Shown: positions 12,378-24,537, counted from the first letter of the stretch. The stretch: 64,000 nucleotides of DNA from Rapana venosa (GCA_028751875.1 CM054158.1:8389186-8453185), one strand, 5' to 3'. A program made the numbers and translations. The notes: generated by a model not told the origin, from the sequence alone.

Positions 12378-13375
12378 TATGGAATATAGATTTACAAAAA
12401 ATGACACCTGTTGGCCTTCACTTTTTACCGACTATTTTTTACACAATATTTCAAACACAATATAAGCATCAAAGGTGTCAGCAACAACAAAAAGCTTAAT
12501 GAAGGTGGAATTTCTTCGTTAGCATGACTGTCTTAGGGGAAAATCACAATAAACAAATGAACTGGACTGGTGCCAGAGTAAATTTATAAAGAACAATTCG
12601 TTTGATTTAGAAAAAAAATATGATTGCATGAAACAATGCAAAATTGAAACCTTAACAAGGTCAGTTTTCTTAACTGTACCATTATCCACCCACCCACCCC
12701 TTCTCCATTTCTTGCCAAATTCAAAACTGAGAACGTGTCTCAAATACTTCAACATCCCAAATATGACTTGATTTGAATGAAATAAAAAATTTATAAATCT
12801 ATCATCCTAAATAAAAAGTACACCTCACCCCATTATTTTTCATACTCCATTTTCCCACACTAGTGTCTTTACAATTAGTTATTTTTAAAGATTGGGGGGT
12901 AAACCTCCCCTTGCAAGCAGATTATTCAGCATCATGTTTCATTTAAAACCTTGTTCTCTTTTTTTGGTCATTTTTTCCCTTTTTTTTGTGGGGGGGGGGG
13001 GGGGGGTGTTGGGGGTGGCTCTTTTTAAAGCACTTTTTTTCTGTTTTACCCATTTGACTTTTCCTCTATTTTAATCGGGGTGTTTTGTTTTGTTTTACCT
13101 TCTTTTGCTTTATTTTGGGGGGGTGCTTCAGATTTCCAGACCTGGGGGAAAAAAACCTTTTTAACCCCTCCTCTTCTCTCCTTGGTTATCCTAAGTTTTC
13201 CATTTCATGGTGAAGTGCAGACGATCATTCCACACTAAGATGCTGGTGTTCCCCATTCATGACGAGTTCCTGATGTTCTTCATAGTCCTGGTGATCCACT
13301 GCATAAGCTTGTTCTCCATCTTCTGCTTAAGGCGCTAAAGAGCTGATCATGAAGAGTCAGGTCTATGACCAGGTT
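12378..13375. other. no intact gene; possible continuation of decayed Gln-rich coding region
   Basis: Mostly AT-rich, with a G-run near 12992-13007. On the minus strand 13350-13210 there are short protein-like segments in shifted frames (such as KQKMENKLMQWITRTMKN). They lie immediately downstream of the Gln-rich frame and may be its frameshifted continuation. Confidence 0.3.
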
Positions 13376-14125
13376 CTAGTGTTTCAACTGTTTCGTTCTA
13401 ATTGGTGAAGAAGTCCTTAACATCTGGTGCTTAAGATCATGGTCATTGCTGCATGAAGTTTTCATCAGTTGTACAATGTCTTGTTGCTGGTTTTGTATGT
13501 CCTCCTGTTGCTGCTGTGCACTGTTGATGTTCTGTTGCTGCTGTGCGCTGTTGTCGTCCTGTTGCTGCTGTGCACTGTCGATGTTCTGTTGCTGCTGTGC
13601 ACTGTCGTTGTCCTGTTGCTGCTGTGCACTGTTGATGTCCTGTTGCTGCTGTGCACTGTCGTCCTGTTGCTGCTGTGCACTGTCATCCTGTTGCTGCTGT
13701 GCACTGTTATGTTGCTGCTGTGCACTGCTGTCCTGTTGCTGCTGTGCACTGTTGTCCTGTTGCTGCTGTGCACTGTCATCCTGTTGCTGCTGTGCACTGT
13801 CGTTGTCCTGTTGCTGCTGTGCACTGTCGTTGTCCTGTTGCTGCTGTGCACTGTCGTTGTCCTGTTGCTGCTGTGCACTGTTGTTGTCCTGTTGCTGCTG
13901 TGCACTGTTGTTGTCCTGTTGCTGCTGTGCACTGTTGATGTCCTGTTGCTGCTGTGCACTGTCGTTGTCCTGTTGCTGCTGTGCACTGTTGTCCTGTTGC
14001 TGCTGTGCACTGTTGTCCTGTTGCTGCTGTGCACTGTCGATGTTCTGTTACTGCCCTGCATCGTCATGCTGGTTCCAAGGTCCTGGTGACAAAATGAACA
14101 CAGGGTAAAGGCCACTGCCATCCAT
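13376..14125 (-). pseudogene. Gln-rich repeat protein, interrupted by one nonsense codon
   Basis: On the minus strand one frame is open from 14047 to the TAG at 13378-13376 (223 codons). It encodes about 20 copies of a 7-9 residue unit of the form QQQQDNDSA, followed by a non-repetitive end (EDIQNQQQDIVQLMKTS, then DLKHQMLRTSS). The frame has no ATG of its own. It is preceded by a TAA at 14050-14048, and upstream of that by an ATG at 14125 in the same frame with 25 codons (MDGSGLYPVFILSPGPWN and a repeat-like HDDAGQ). Neighbouring units have CAA where the TAA stands, so a single C-to-T change explains the break. Another minus frame across the array is also open (VHSSNRTT repeats), because every unit length is a multiple of three. 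I prefer the Gln frame because its C-terminal flank looks coding, but this is a judgement. Confidence 0.4.
13498..14047. repeat. 21-27 bp minisatellite (CAG/CTG-rich)
   Basis: About 22 tandem units of the form CTGTTGCTGCTGTGCACTGT plus 1-7 further bases. Unit lengths are 21, 24 or 27, always multiples of three. That regularity is expected if the array expanded inside coding sequence. Confidence 0.95.
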
Positions 14126-14244
14126 CCCGGGACCACGTCATAACGATACCCTCGTCACCTGAAGGAAACTTAACAACAGTGCCATGACTCAAGACCACTT
14201 CCATCATTTCATTTCATTTCATTAATGCTGTGAGGGGAAGGGGG

Positions 14245-14605
14245 GGGGGGGCAGGTTGTCCCAGTGGTTAGAGCGTTTTGCTTGTGACATGTTCTGGGTT
14301 TGAACCACTATAGACACCCCTTCGAGGCGATTGTGACAAGTGATATATAACACAAGTGCAGCTCTATTAAATGTAACATTACATAAAAAGATTACTTGTC
14401 AAATATTTAAGTATTCTTTACAGACTTAACTGCAATCTGCTTTTATCTACCGGTTCATATTACAAGGATGTAACCTCACAGATATTTTCGCTGAATTTAA
14501 TCTTACATCCCCTAAGTAAGACTGCAGCTGATTTAATGGTGGGCAAAATCGGTTGCATAGTTTAAACTCTCACCGCGGTACACTTCGGAGGTCTAGGAGA
14601 GCAAC
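14245..14605 (+). mobile_element. SINE-A2, diverged near-full copy
   Basis: The tRNA-like head begins 'ggcaggttgtcccagtggtt' with a B-box-like 'gggtttgaacc'. The 3' end carries the A2 tail blocks 'ttaatggtgggcaaaa' and 'tcggaggtctag'. It is heavily diverged. Confidence 0.6.
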
Positions 14606-14994
14606 ATAAAAAGGAATCTTATTATCCCTAAAGTAGATAAGTTATAAAACTGATTTTTAAACGTGTGACGATTTTTCATCTTCAGCATTTAGTAATAAAG
14701 ATTGCAATCACTCTCTTCTTGACAAGTTTGGTAATGAATGCAGAGACAAAATTCCCTATCTACGAAAGCTTTAACAGTGTAATTCTAAAGTTTTACCAAT
14801 CATTTATTTTTTCTTCTGGATCTGTTTGGCTGGCAGTTTGAGGGTCAGAGGTAATAACTGATGCCAGTGACTGATACACACCTGGTGCTGTAAACGACTC
14901 TTTAAATGAACTAAGGGAGAGAAGAAGAAGAAGAACAAAGTGACAGCTGATGGGATTTTCTTACCTGGTCACTTCATGCAGGCAGGCATGTGCT

Positions 14995-15560
14995 CACTGG
15001 TGTCTGGGTTGTTGAGTAGCTCAGTGACATACGGCGGTGTTTGATGTCATCACTGGTGTTGTTCAGTAGTTCAGTGACATATGGCGGTGTTTGATGTCAT
15101 CACTGGTGTTGAGTAGCTCAGTGACATGGCGGTGTTTGATGTCATTACTGGTGTTGATGAGTAGCTCAGTGACATATGGCGGTGTTTGATGTCATCACTG
15201 GTGTTGATGAGTAGCTCAGTGACATGGCGGTGTTTGATGTCATTACTGGTGTTGATGAGTAGCTCAGTGACATATGGCGGTGTTTGATGTCATCACTGGT
15301 GTTGAGTAGCTCAGTGACATATGGCGGTGTTTGATGTCATCACTGGTGTTGAGTAGCTCAGTGACATATGGCGGTGTTTGATGTCATCACTGGTGTTGAG
15401 TAGCTCAGTGACATATGGCAGTGTTTGATGTCATCACTGGTGTTGATGAGTAGCTCAGTGACATGTGGCGGTTTTTGATGTCATCACTGGTGTTGAGTAG
15501 CTCAGTGACATGGCGGTGTTTGATGTCATCACTGGTGTTGAGTAGCTCTGTGACATATGG
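14995..15560. repeat. 46-50 bp minisatellite, about 12 units
   Basis: Units read 'gagtagctcagtgacatatggcggtgtttgatgtcatcactggtgtt'-like, varying by presence of ATAT and a GAT triplet. Unit length is not a multiple of three and no frame runs through it. Confidence 0.95.
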
Positions 15561-16059
15561 CGGCGTTTGATGGTATCAGCATCAGCACTTCACTGATGTC
15601 ACTGAAGATACCAGGGCTGACACTTTTCCTCAGGCTGGTCCATCTTCATTTCTTTGGGCTTTTCAGTAGCACTGCCATGTATGTCAAAAGTCGGTCCAAT
15701 GTTTTGATGCTCTCTGTCCCAGTCTTCTGTCTGCCCCTCTGTGTCTTCCTCCCTCCAGTGTCCCCTGCAGGATGGTCTGGGCAGAAGAGTTGTGACGTGA
15801 TCAAACCAAGCCAGCTTCCTCCTCTTTACAACAGGTAGTCGGGGTTCTTGTGGCCCAGCTTTCGGGATAGATCTCCGGGATCATAATCTGGTAACCAGAC
15901 ATAAATCTTTAAGCTAGAAACAAAGGGGGGGAGAGCAAATTTGCTGGCACTTTCAGTGCGTATATGCGGTAAGCAAAAAAACCTGACTGCGCTATATAAA
16001 TTCCATACATTATTATTATGCTTATTATTAAAAGCACATGAAAAGTGTCATCAACTGAA

Positions 16060-16440
16060 CAAGGATCGAGATAGCCTCGTGGTTAGAACGTTGCATTCGT
16101 GATCTGATGGCCCAGGATTGAGCCGCCACAGAGGCACACGTTCAAGGGGATTTCCCCCTGGAGTTAACAGAGTGCCAACCCCACTCCGCGCGAAAGTCCT
16201 TTGCACGAAATTAAGTATAAACCGAGGTTCCCAGGTGCGAACGCACGCATAATATCTTGCGCACATGTTAAATACCCGTTTCACCTTTCAGAAGAGTAGG
16301 CCATAGCATTCCGATAAGAATGGATGATACGATTGAAAAAGCGCATGCAAGCTGGTGTTGTATTTAGATACCATCTCCTCAGTCGGAATGTGGCTACCTT
16401 AATGGTGAACCGTGGACCTCGAGGAGAGGAATGGGGGTAA
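16060..16440 (+). mobile_element. SINE-A2, near full length
   Basis: Head 'gatagcctcgtggttagaacg' followed by 'ctggagttaacagagtgcc', 'aagagtaggcc', then the A2 tail 'cggaatgtggctacctta' and 'cctcgagg'. It shares the head and middle with SINE-A1 but has a different 3' third. Confidence 0.7.
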
Positions 16441-16837
16441 AAAAGAAAATCGCGTAAATGCTGCGGTGTGATTTCAACACTCTGAAAATCTTTGGTATAG
16501 ACAATAAGCCCGAGCAAATCAGTATGTTTCCCAATATGAAACCTCGAAAATGAGGTAATGGACTATACGCCTATCGTGTTTAAGAAATTGCAAAGTGTTA
16601 TTTCTTTTAACATATCACTATTTTACACTTATTCTGACTGCTGTCAAGTCAATGACAGCTAAAACAGACACTCTACATATAAAATGTTAAGTTATCCCGA
16701 CATCTGACAGAAGGCTCTTTTCAGACAAGAGCTGAAAGTAAACATATGATTATATTATAATCATTTATTCATATAACATCCTTGTCACAATGAGCTTTGC
16801 ATCTTACAGTCTTGAGTAAACTAAGATATGGATTTAA

Positions 16838-16838
16838 A

Positions 16839-16870
<32 letters not shown>
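16838..16870. repeat. (CA)n microsatellite
   Basis: About 16 CA units followed by a GGGA/GAGA-rich tract to 16925. Confidence 0.9.
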
Positions 16871-16871
<1 letters not shown>

Positions 16872-17067
16872 GGACGAGGGAGGAGAGGGGGGAAGGAGGG
16901 GGGGAGAGGGAGAGAGGGAGAGAGACAGACTTTTGAAACTTTTTTTCAAAGAGGATAATAGAATAAGTAGCAATTTTTTTACGTACAGCCCTTTGGCAAA
17001 AGAATACAACAAGAACCAGAAGCATCCCAACCAAACAAAACTTCAAGATGAAAAATTACCAAAGGCA

Positions 17068-17213
17068 AAGAGAGAGAGGGAATGAGAGAGAGAATGAGAG
17101 AGAGAGAGAGAGCAAGAGAGAGAGAGCAAAAGCAAGAGAGCGAGAGCGAGAGAGACACGAGACAGAGAGAGAGCGAGAGAGACAGAGAACGAGACAGAGA
17201 GAGCGAGAGCTAT
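17068..17213. repeat. imperfect (GA)n microsatellite
   Basis: About 145 bp of GAGA with interspersed C and A. It gives spurious RE-repeat frames. Confidence 0.9.
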
Positions 17214-17272
17214 GGATCGTGTTTGAAAGTCAGCTGAACTGCAGTAGCATATTTCTATAATTATACACTTAC

Positions 17273-17350
17273 AGTTGAGGTCTTGACAATGGCAGTGAAG
17301 TCGCCTGGTTTTGATGCTGGACGTGAAGTTTGCTGCTGCATGCACCAGTG
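17273..17350 (-). CDS. candidate 78-nt internal exon, gene unknown
   Basis: On the minus strand a 78-nt segment is bounded by a good acceptor (CTGTCTTCTCCAG before 17350) and a strong donor (CAACT then GTAAGTG at 17272). All three frames are open, so the signals alone cannot fix the reading frame; one contains MQQQTSRPASKPGDFTA. It lies upstream, in the minus direction, of the Gln-rich array and downstream of the candidate promoter at 23.8 kb, so it could belong to one leftward gene. I found no further exon that would prove this. Confidence 0.35.
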
Positions 17351-17394
17351 CTGGAGAAGACAGCTTCAGTAGAACCGCTGTGTGATCAGCATGA

Positions 17395-17752
17395 CCACTG
17401 TCACCCTGACTGACTTAACCCCCCTGCTCTGCTGTCAATACATCCTGCTTACAAACTAACCCCTCTGCTCTGCTTTAAATGCACCCTGCCTACAAACTGT
17501 CACCCTGACTGACCCAATCCCTCTGCTCTGCTGTAAATACACCCTGATTACAAACTGTAATCCTCTGTTCTTCTGTCAATACATCCTGATTACAAACTGT
17601 CACCCTGACTTAATCCTCTGCTCTGCTGTCAATACATTCTGCTTACAAACTGTCACCCCGACTTAATCCTCTGCTCTGCTGTCAACACATCCTGCTTACA
17701 AACTGTAACCCTGACTTAATCCTCTGTTCTGCTGTAAACACGTCTTGCTTAC
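17395..17752. repeat. degenerate 50-60 bp tandem repeat, about 7 units
   Basis: Units share 'ctctgctctgctgt', 'acatcctgcttacaaac' and 'tgtcaccctgact'. Lengths vary by indels. Confidence 0.85.
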
Positions 17753-17754
17753 AA

Positions 17755-18085
17755 ACGCCCAGATTCAAACAATCCACTGTCCACCGTCGTTCTTTCGCTA
17801 TTTCTGGTCAATCTATCTGAAATGACCTCCGGCATTTTCAAATCCAGCCTAGAGACATTTTTCTTCCTTGGATCCTCCTCCCTCGTTACACCTCACATCT
17901 GTCCCTACTTTCAATCAGCCTCCTCCATCTCCATCGCTTCGCCAGAGAGCGAGAATTTAAAATCTGTTGATCTTTGTGAATTGTCAATGTGTGCGAATGA
18001 TTTGAATGCAAACATGTTGACTTGTTTGCTTTGCAAGATCCAGGGCAATCAACCTTGCATTTACTGTATTATTACTATCATGTAA
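17755..18085 (+). mobile_element. CR1-like LINE 3' remnant
   Basis: On the plus strand, frames with one deletion read RFKQSTVHRRSFAISGQSI and then FKSSLETFFFL. These correspond to the FNQ-T-G-R-SFS and FKS-LKT-F blocks that end CR1/L2-type polymerases and are seen again at 39390-39600 and 47700-47830. The 3' end has 'gcaagatccagggcaatcaa' and an ATT-like tail. It is dead. Confidence 0.6.
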
Positions 18086-18089
18086 GGAT

Positions 18090-20456
18090 TTCTGACGAAA
18101 ATCAAGACATTGCAAAACGCTGGAAGAGTTACGAGGGAGTAGCAGTCACTAGTCCTCTAGGAAGAATGAGTGAGCCGTGCACACAAGGCCTGAGCCACCT
18201 TCACAACTACCCCTGTACCCCCCCAACCCCCACCCCCACGTGTGTCCACCACTGAGCCAGCCTTCACAGGACTAGGATCAGACTGATGACCAGCCACCTC
18301 CTGACCTACAGCTACATACCTGACAAGATTTAAAGTCATGTTCACCTTTGCTACCATAGGAATGAAAACATCTACCCAGTGTTGTCAGTGCCTTCCACGA
18401 TTACGTTCTTTCCGGCACCACTGTGGCCAAGATTGCTCCCCTTTGGTCTCTTGCAACGAGGTCATTTCTATAGGGGATTTTGTTTATGGGGTTTTGCTTG
18501 TGTTTAAGAGGTGGGTTGTTTGTTGGTTGTTTTTGTTTGGGTTGGGTTGGGGTTTGTTTTTGGTGGTTTTTGGGGGGGGGTTGGAGGGGGTCTTTTTTCT
18601 TTTCGTAGGGCTGGGGGTGTGGGAGGGAGGGCGAGTTCTGGTTTTTGGTTTATTAAGTCTTTTAGTTTTTTTCCCCAGGTTTGATTTGGCTTTTAGTTTT
18701 ACTAGGTTAGTTTTATTCAGGGCGCTCTTTAATTTTAGGTCGTTTGTTTAGTTTGCTCTTTAGCCTTAATTTGCATTTATCTTAGTTTTGTGAAATTTCC
18801 CCCCCCCCCTATTTTGCTTTAACTCCACCCCCACCCCCCCTTTTATTTGGTCTATTTTAAATCCCATTTTTGTCTAACCTTACATTCATATATTGTAATT
18901 TTAAGTCCGTTTCTTCTGTATTCTTTTTTTCTTCTTCGTTTTCCTTTCGTGCACCTATTTTGTTTTTTCCCACTTTTTATTTCGTTCTTTCCATATCTCT
19001 CATTTCTTTGTTGTTGTTTATGGGTCACCATTTCTTCATTTTGCTCTTTGGTTTCTGTTGCTTTTGCTGTCTTGTGTTTCTACCACTTTCTTGTCATTTA
19101 TCTTCTTTCTTTGCATTTTCCTCTATTTCCATCTGTGTTTTTATTCCACTTTTCCTTTACGACTTCCTGCATCTTGTTCTTCGTTTTCTTGGCTTCTTTT
19201 AGGTGTTTTGCATTTTCTTATGCTTCTATTTTTTTCAACCAACAGTTCATCTGATCTAAGCAAATGGCAAACACTAAAAATGAAGAAATACGTATGCACT
19301 CTTCCATCCTTTATGTATCCATGCATGTATATCGGTATGTATACTGTCAAGCGCGCGCGCGCGCACACACACACACACAAAATAGCTTGGTAACTGCATT
19401 TCCCACTTAACCCCACCTTTTATATCTAAAACATTTTGCTAAAACATCCCCCCTCCTGTCTTTACCAAAAACCTTTGCCTATTCTTGTGCTCACACTCAC
19501 ACAGACGACTCACTCAACTTTTTTGCCCCTTCCCACATAGCTAGCCATCCCATCCCTTTTCCTTAACCCCCCCTTTTTTTGTACTCCACACATAAAAACG
19601 CTAGAAACAAAGGTTTGTTTTTGTGTCACATCTCGTACCATGATATCCACCTGCCTTTTGTGTCCGCATGTGGGGCCAGGTTAAGAAATAAAAGTTAGTG
19701 TTAAGGTTAGTGTTAGCAATTAACGTTAGTAACTGGGAAAGGGCTGTCAGTCAGTTGGCTTGTCTGCCTGTCAGCATGCATGCATGTGGACACAATGGCA
19801 CAGAGACACAATGGTACCTAGCTTTTGACACAATGGTTTGGAAGTTTTCTTTAATCTAGAAATCACCCGCCCTATCATTAAGCCATAGTTGTTTCTGTGC
19901 TTCACTAATTGAAATTTTTAGGACTATTTCCCAGTTCTGAAATCACCTCAGCGGTTTCCAGCAACCTACCTTTGTTTTCTAGCAGGCTGTGGGCGATTTC
20001 ATAAGCACAAAAATTAAGATAAACGAAGGATCAAGCCAAACTAAGCGGTTTATTTCTTGCTCATTTCGTGCTTTTTTTCCATTGCTCAATCACAATTTTC
20101 CAGTTCTGAATTCAGTCATTTCCGGCCTTTTGCATTTTTTGAAAAATTGCATCGTTCCAAAGTAACCAAAGCTGAATTGTTGAACAAAGATAATAAGTAG
20201 CCCCAAATACCTGCTCTCTTATGTGCTGGCCTTTTTCTATCAACTTACCTAACCACACATATCCTACCCCTTTATCCCAATGGACAAAACAAACTAAGGA
20301 ACTAGCCCAAAATAAACCATTTGCAGAAAAGTCCACTCCTTCCAATTACCAGTTTTCCTTTAGTACTACTTCTTCAAAATCAACTATGATTCCCCACCTC
20401 TCCCCCCAAAGCTTATTTACATGTACACACGCGCGCGCACAGGTGTGCACACTTTA
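18090..20456. other. no gene seen; T-rich and C-rich low complexity
   Basis: 18480-19250 is extremely T/G-rich on the plus strand and yields long Phe/Leu-rich frames that look spurious. 19349-19380 is a (GC)n(AC)n tract. 19610-19860 is repeat K copy 2. I see no exon with paired splice sites and coding bias. Confidence 0.45.
19610..19860 (+). repeat. dispersed repeat K, copy 2
   Basis: Partner of 10940-11130. It contains GTTAAGGTTAGTGTTAG-type repeats and 'ggacacaatggcacagagac'. Confidence 0.5.
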
Positions 20457-20590
20457 AAACCTCTTCTGCCTTGTTGGAAGAGTAGGCTATTGTGTGCCAG
20501 TGGGAACAGGCAATTTTCAAAACTGCCTGCACATGGGAACTAGATGAAAAAAAGAACACATGTGCTTATCCACTATCTTCGAAATGGAAG
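20457..20590 (+). mobile_element. SINE-A1 3' part
   Basis: Blocks 'ggaagagtaggctattgtgtg', 'gggaacaggcaa', 'ggaactagatgaaaaa' and 'tgcttatccactatc' follow SINE-A1 in order. The head is absent. Confidence 0.7.
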
Positions 20591-22589
20591 AATCACACAC
20601 ACACACACATTTTTTTTCAGGTATCCATTCCCACCATGTCTGTTCTCAATTTACCTCCAGTGTACATCACCGCCTTCACTATCTACCTCCCCTCCCTCAT
20701 TTCATTATGGCTGAAGCGTTAGTCACCACCTGCCTCAAAATCCGTTACCTTGTGTCTGCTTTGTAGCAACTTGAGTTCAAACAAACTGCTCACGTCTGCT
20801 CTTGGTAGTTAGCTTCAGCTTCGAACTCTTGCCCCCCACCCCCACCCCCTTTTGGGGGGCAGACCAATGTTTTATCACAAATACAGCGAAAACGCTTTAT
20901 GTATTGTCACTTGTTAAATAGTTTACTTACGGGGGTTTTCTTTGGTCGGGTCAGTTTAGTTCTTTTTTTTTTTAATTTCTTTCCAGCTTATTTCATTTCA
21001 GTTAGTTTTTTGCAGCACTAGGTGCAGAAGCGATCACACATGTGGTGTCCAGCCATTGTTGGCAGGCAACTGACAGGTCATCCTACAGTGAGTCATGAAA
21101 CAGAACTGAAGAAGCAAACTTTGATCACAATCACTAAAGATGAAATCTCCCTTGTGACGTCAATAAAATCACTACTAACTACAACAGACGTTGACCAGAA
21201 GGGCAGAAAACCTACCTAACATGAATCCCTTTCCTTTCCAACTTCTTGCAGGTATGTTTGCTGGTGGTACTTTTTGAAGGGATGTCTGTGACCTGGGCAA
21301 GGCGGCAATTGCTGGCCTGCAGTTGTGTAGCTGTAATTCATATTTTCAATTTTACCTCCAACAGCAACGTTCCCCAAGCAGACACTAAACTTACTACTTT
21401 CCTCTGAAATGTTTCAGATGTGGGGAATCATGCCATGTATGTCTCCTGTTTTTTTCTGATAACAAAGTGATCGCATTCACAATAAAACTAGGACTCCACT
21501 CTTTTCTTACTAAACACGCTGTACGCTATTCAGCTCAATCCTGAAGCCTCTGAAAACAATCTTCCTGAGACTGCAAGCATTGGGACAGTAAAATAACCAA
21601 AGACCAACTAACATAGGTTTGTGTCTCCCCAATCCATCATCTACAGAATCCCCCCACAGCGATCATGCTATCACATCAGCAGACTACTGGCACTGCTGTA
21701 CCCCTGTACTGAATGCACTGCATCTCCAGTGTCTCAGAGGAAGTTCCAGGATTGTTGGCCAAAATCTGATCAAGACAATAGAAGCGTGTCACTCACACAC
21801 ACACGCGGGCACACAAAAACAAGTCACCCTACATGCCCCCGCCCCCCAAAAAACAAAAACCAAGAAAAACGACATACCCCTCCTCTGCAAATAGTTTCCA
21901 TGATCAGTTGGGTTTTAAGCTATGTTTTAATCAACTGCATTTCATTCATAAAGAATGTCATTCCAACGGACTTCAGATGTTGCTGGGGCGCTGCACTAAA
22001 ACAGTTGCATGCCTTGGGCAAACTGAACCTGTGGAGTCCATCCCTCCCCATGTAGAAGTGTGCATGCTGGGCATGTGAGCACTATCCATACCACCAGGCA
22101 TAGCTGGCATCTACACCAACAACGGATAAGCAGCAGTGCAGCAGCAGCAGCACTGTCCCCCTGTACTCATGCACTGTCTTCACCTGGCGTTGTTCTGTGA
22201 TCACAAGGTTCATAGCTACTGGCCACTCCCTGATGACTCCATGCATGCCTTCTGCATCTGCTTAACTCAGGGGACCTCAGTCAACCGTCTCGTGTGAAAG
22301 ACGTGCATGGGACTAGAGTCGGAACCATTGTCAACACCAGAGGTGAAAATTATCAAATGAACACCTCTGATAAATCATCAGAGGCCACTGCCGAGATTCA
22401 AACCCACGACTTAAAGGACCCTCTGGGCAGAAGTCAAAAGCTTTATCTACACAGTGATAGCAGCGTCCCTCTTGTTGCCGTTTTCTGTCACTAAAAGGAG
22501 TTGTGCAAATACCACACTGTCACTGTTGTCTATCACTAAAAGTTGTCAAAATACCACACTGTCACTGTTGTTTATTACTAAAACATTAA
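20591..22589. other. no supported gene; partial SINE head near 22300-22450
   Basis: A plus-strand frame ending at 21219 (ELKKQTLITITKDE-like) has protein-like composition, but I found no convincing splice sites, so it is not called. 22300-22450 holds a minus-strand tRNA-like B box (reverse of 'gagattcaaaccc'). The segment 22500-22590 has two copies of an AAAACTACCACACTGTCACTG-like unit. Confidence 0.35.
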
Positions 22590-22870
22590 AAGGGGGGGGG
22601 GGGGGGATGATAGGTAATAGAGCGTTTTGTACTCGTGATCTGACGGCCCGAAGGCGCCGTTTTAGAGAATAATTATTACCCCGACTTAACTGCATGCTGA
22701 TTCGACTCCCCTGTGAAGTCCTTCGATCGAGACTATAAACCAAAGCCCCTGTGTCCTAACACTCCCAAAACATCTTGCCTACATGTTAAAAAATCCGTTC
22801 CGCCTTTAGGAAAAGAGGACCATTTCAAAGAGGACCATTTCCTACGGTTGGAACGGATGACAAAGTTAAC
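22590..22870 (+). mobile_element. SINE-A, diverged copy
   Basis: Begins after a G-run with 'taatagagcgttttgtactcg' (tRNA-like) and continues 'ccttcgatcgagactataaac', 'catgttaaaaaatccgttccg'. The middle matches SINE-A; both ends are eroded. Confidence 0.5.
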
Positions 22871-23743
22871 AGAACGCAAGCACACTAACATGAACAGGTC
22901 GTTGAGATATGGGCACATGTGCATTGTTAGGTTATGGAGTCTGTGCTCAATGTGAAAAAACACTCCACTCCACAGCACTGTGCTCAGTGTACTGCTTGCA
23001 CACTAGTTATAAATGACATTTCCTTGCATATACTCATGTGCGCGCGCGCTCACGCACGCACACAGGCGTAGGTGCCTCAAAAGTTAACTCCCTTTATGTG
23101 GACTATCGAATCTATTCAGAATATTCAGCCAAATTTGCCTGATAGGTCACGTGAGTGGAGAGCGGAACGAGTGTCACGTGAGGCGCGACAACGACAAGGA
23201 ATAAACTTGACATTAACGAGACCACACCATATAAATTACACTGCAATATAACCCCAAGTTCTGATACACGAGAATCAACAAAAGTTCTATTATAGCATGA
23301 GAATAAACAAAAGTTTTAAACGCATAAGAATCAACCAAATTAAATGTATGAAAATAAACGGAAATCCTAAACTGTTCCAAGATGTCCATCTCAAGCACCG
23401 ATATCTGTTCTCAAATTCAAGAGTCCCGCTAACTGTTCTAACTTTTATCTGACATGTCTCCTAGCTTGCACTTTCCAAATGCTCGTTTTCCCAGTTGAAC
23501 TAGCCAGACCAAATAATTTTAATTAATAACAACAGTTGGCCTACCAGATAAAGGGCAGTCAAGTCCTAGCATTTTGAACCCATAAAAACGCAATGAAAAC
23601 TTAGGGGGAAAATGACATTTTCCTATAGGTATGGCCTGCATGAAGATACCAGCTTTGGGATAGATATTTCTATTTGGTAGATTAGGACCTGCAATTATCT
23701 AAAAACTGCTTCACTTTAGCAAATTGAAATTTGTGCTCACTTA

Positions 23744-23865
23744 CCTTTACGCTGTGTAGGCCAAATTCACAACCTGAAATGTGGCGGGGCTTCTGTCTGC
23801 GTGTGTCGCCGTGCTCTGCATGAACTGTGTGTCACAGTGCACTGTCGTGATCCTTTGACCAATCA
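23744..23865 (-). promoter_or_regulatory. candidate minus-strand promoter and first exon
   Basis: On the minus strand an ATTGG box (CCAATCA on plus, 23859-23865) is followed by a GC-richer segment that stands out from the AT-rich surroundings. It ends at a consensus donor, GCGTAAAG then GTAAGTGAGC at 23743. The only ATG frame in the segment closes before the donor, so the exon would be non-coding. No TATA box is clear. Confidence 0.35.
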
Positions 23866-24462
23866 GAGACCACATGGGTATTCGACGCGCCCTCTACACT
23901 TCTCAGGATAATCTCCCTTGTGTGTGTAAGCAAGGCATATGTTAAATCCTATGAAGTTGGATCAGGTTTATATCATAACAAAGGTGATCACTGGTAAGGT
24001 AAAAATATTGAGTTCATGTATACAGCCATTTTAGAAAGAAATTTGTACTTTCCCCCCCGAAAATAAGCCTGTGGATATTGCTGGTGACGTCACACCTAAG
24101 TCACCTCCAGATGACTGAACATATGCCAGAGACTCCAGCTTTGCACCCTTCAAACATCCTACATGTCAAACAGAATGGGGGGAGAGTCGCCCAAAAAAAT
24201 TGTTATTCACCCAGCTACATGTCAATATACTTGTAGGCTTCAGGCTGCTGAGAGTGGCAGTGTGTGCTTTATGACTGCATCATTGGGCTAATATATGACT
24301 ACATATCTGCAAGGGATCAGAATACAGAGGGGATGGTACATACTATTGCATTTGTATTGTATTGTATTGCATCGTAGGACATGATTCCTAGCTGTCCAGG
24401 CAAAAGAATACAACACAAAACAAAAAAAATAAATGACAGTCATTCATACAAAGCAATTTAAC

Positions 24463-24464
<2 letters not shown>

Positions 24465-24537
<73 letters not shown>
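24465..24537. repeat. (CT)n microsatellite
   Basis: About 36 uninterrupted CT units. Confidence 0.97.

Noticed and set aside
18847..19254. long Phe/Ser-rich plus-strand frames resembling membrane proteins
   Set aside because: They come from T-rich low-complexity DNA; several frames are open at once and there are no splice signals.
21022..21219. plus-strand frame with ELKKQTLITITKDEISL
   Set aside because: Composition is protein-like, but no convincing acceptor or continuing exon could be found, so it is not called.
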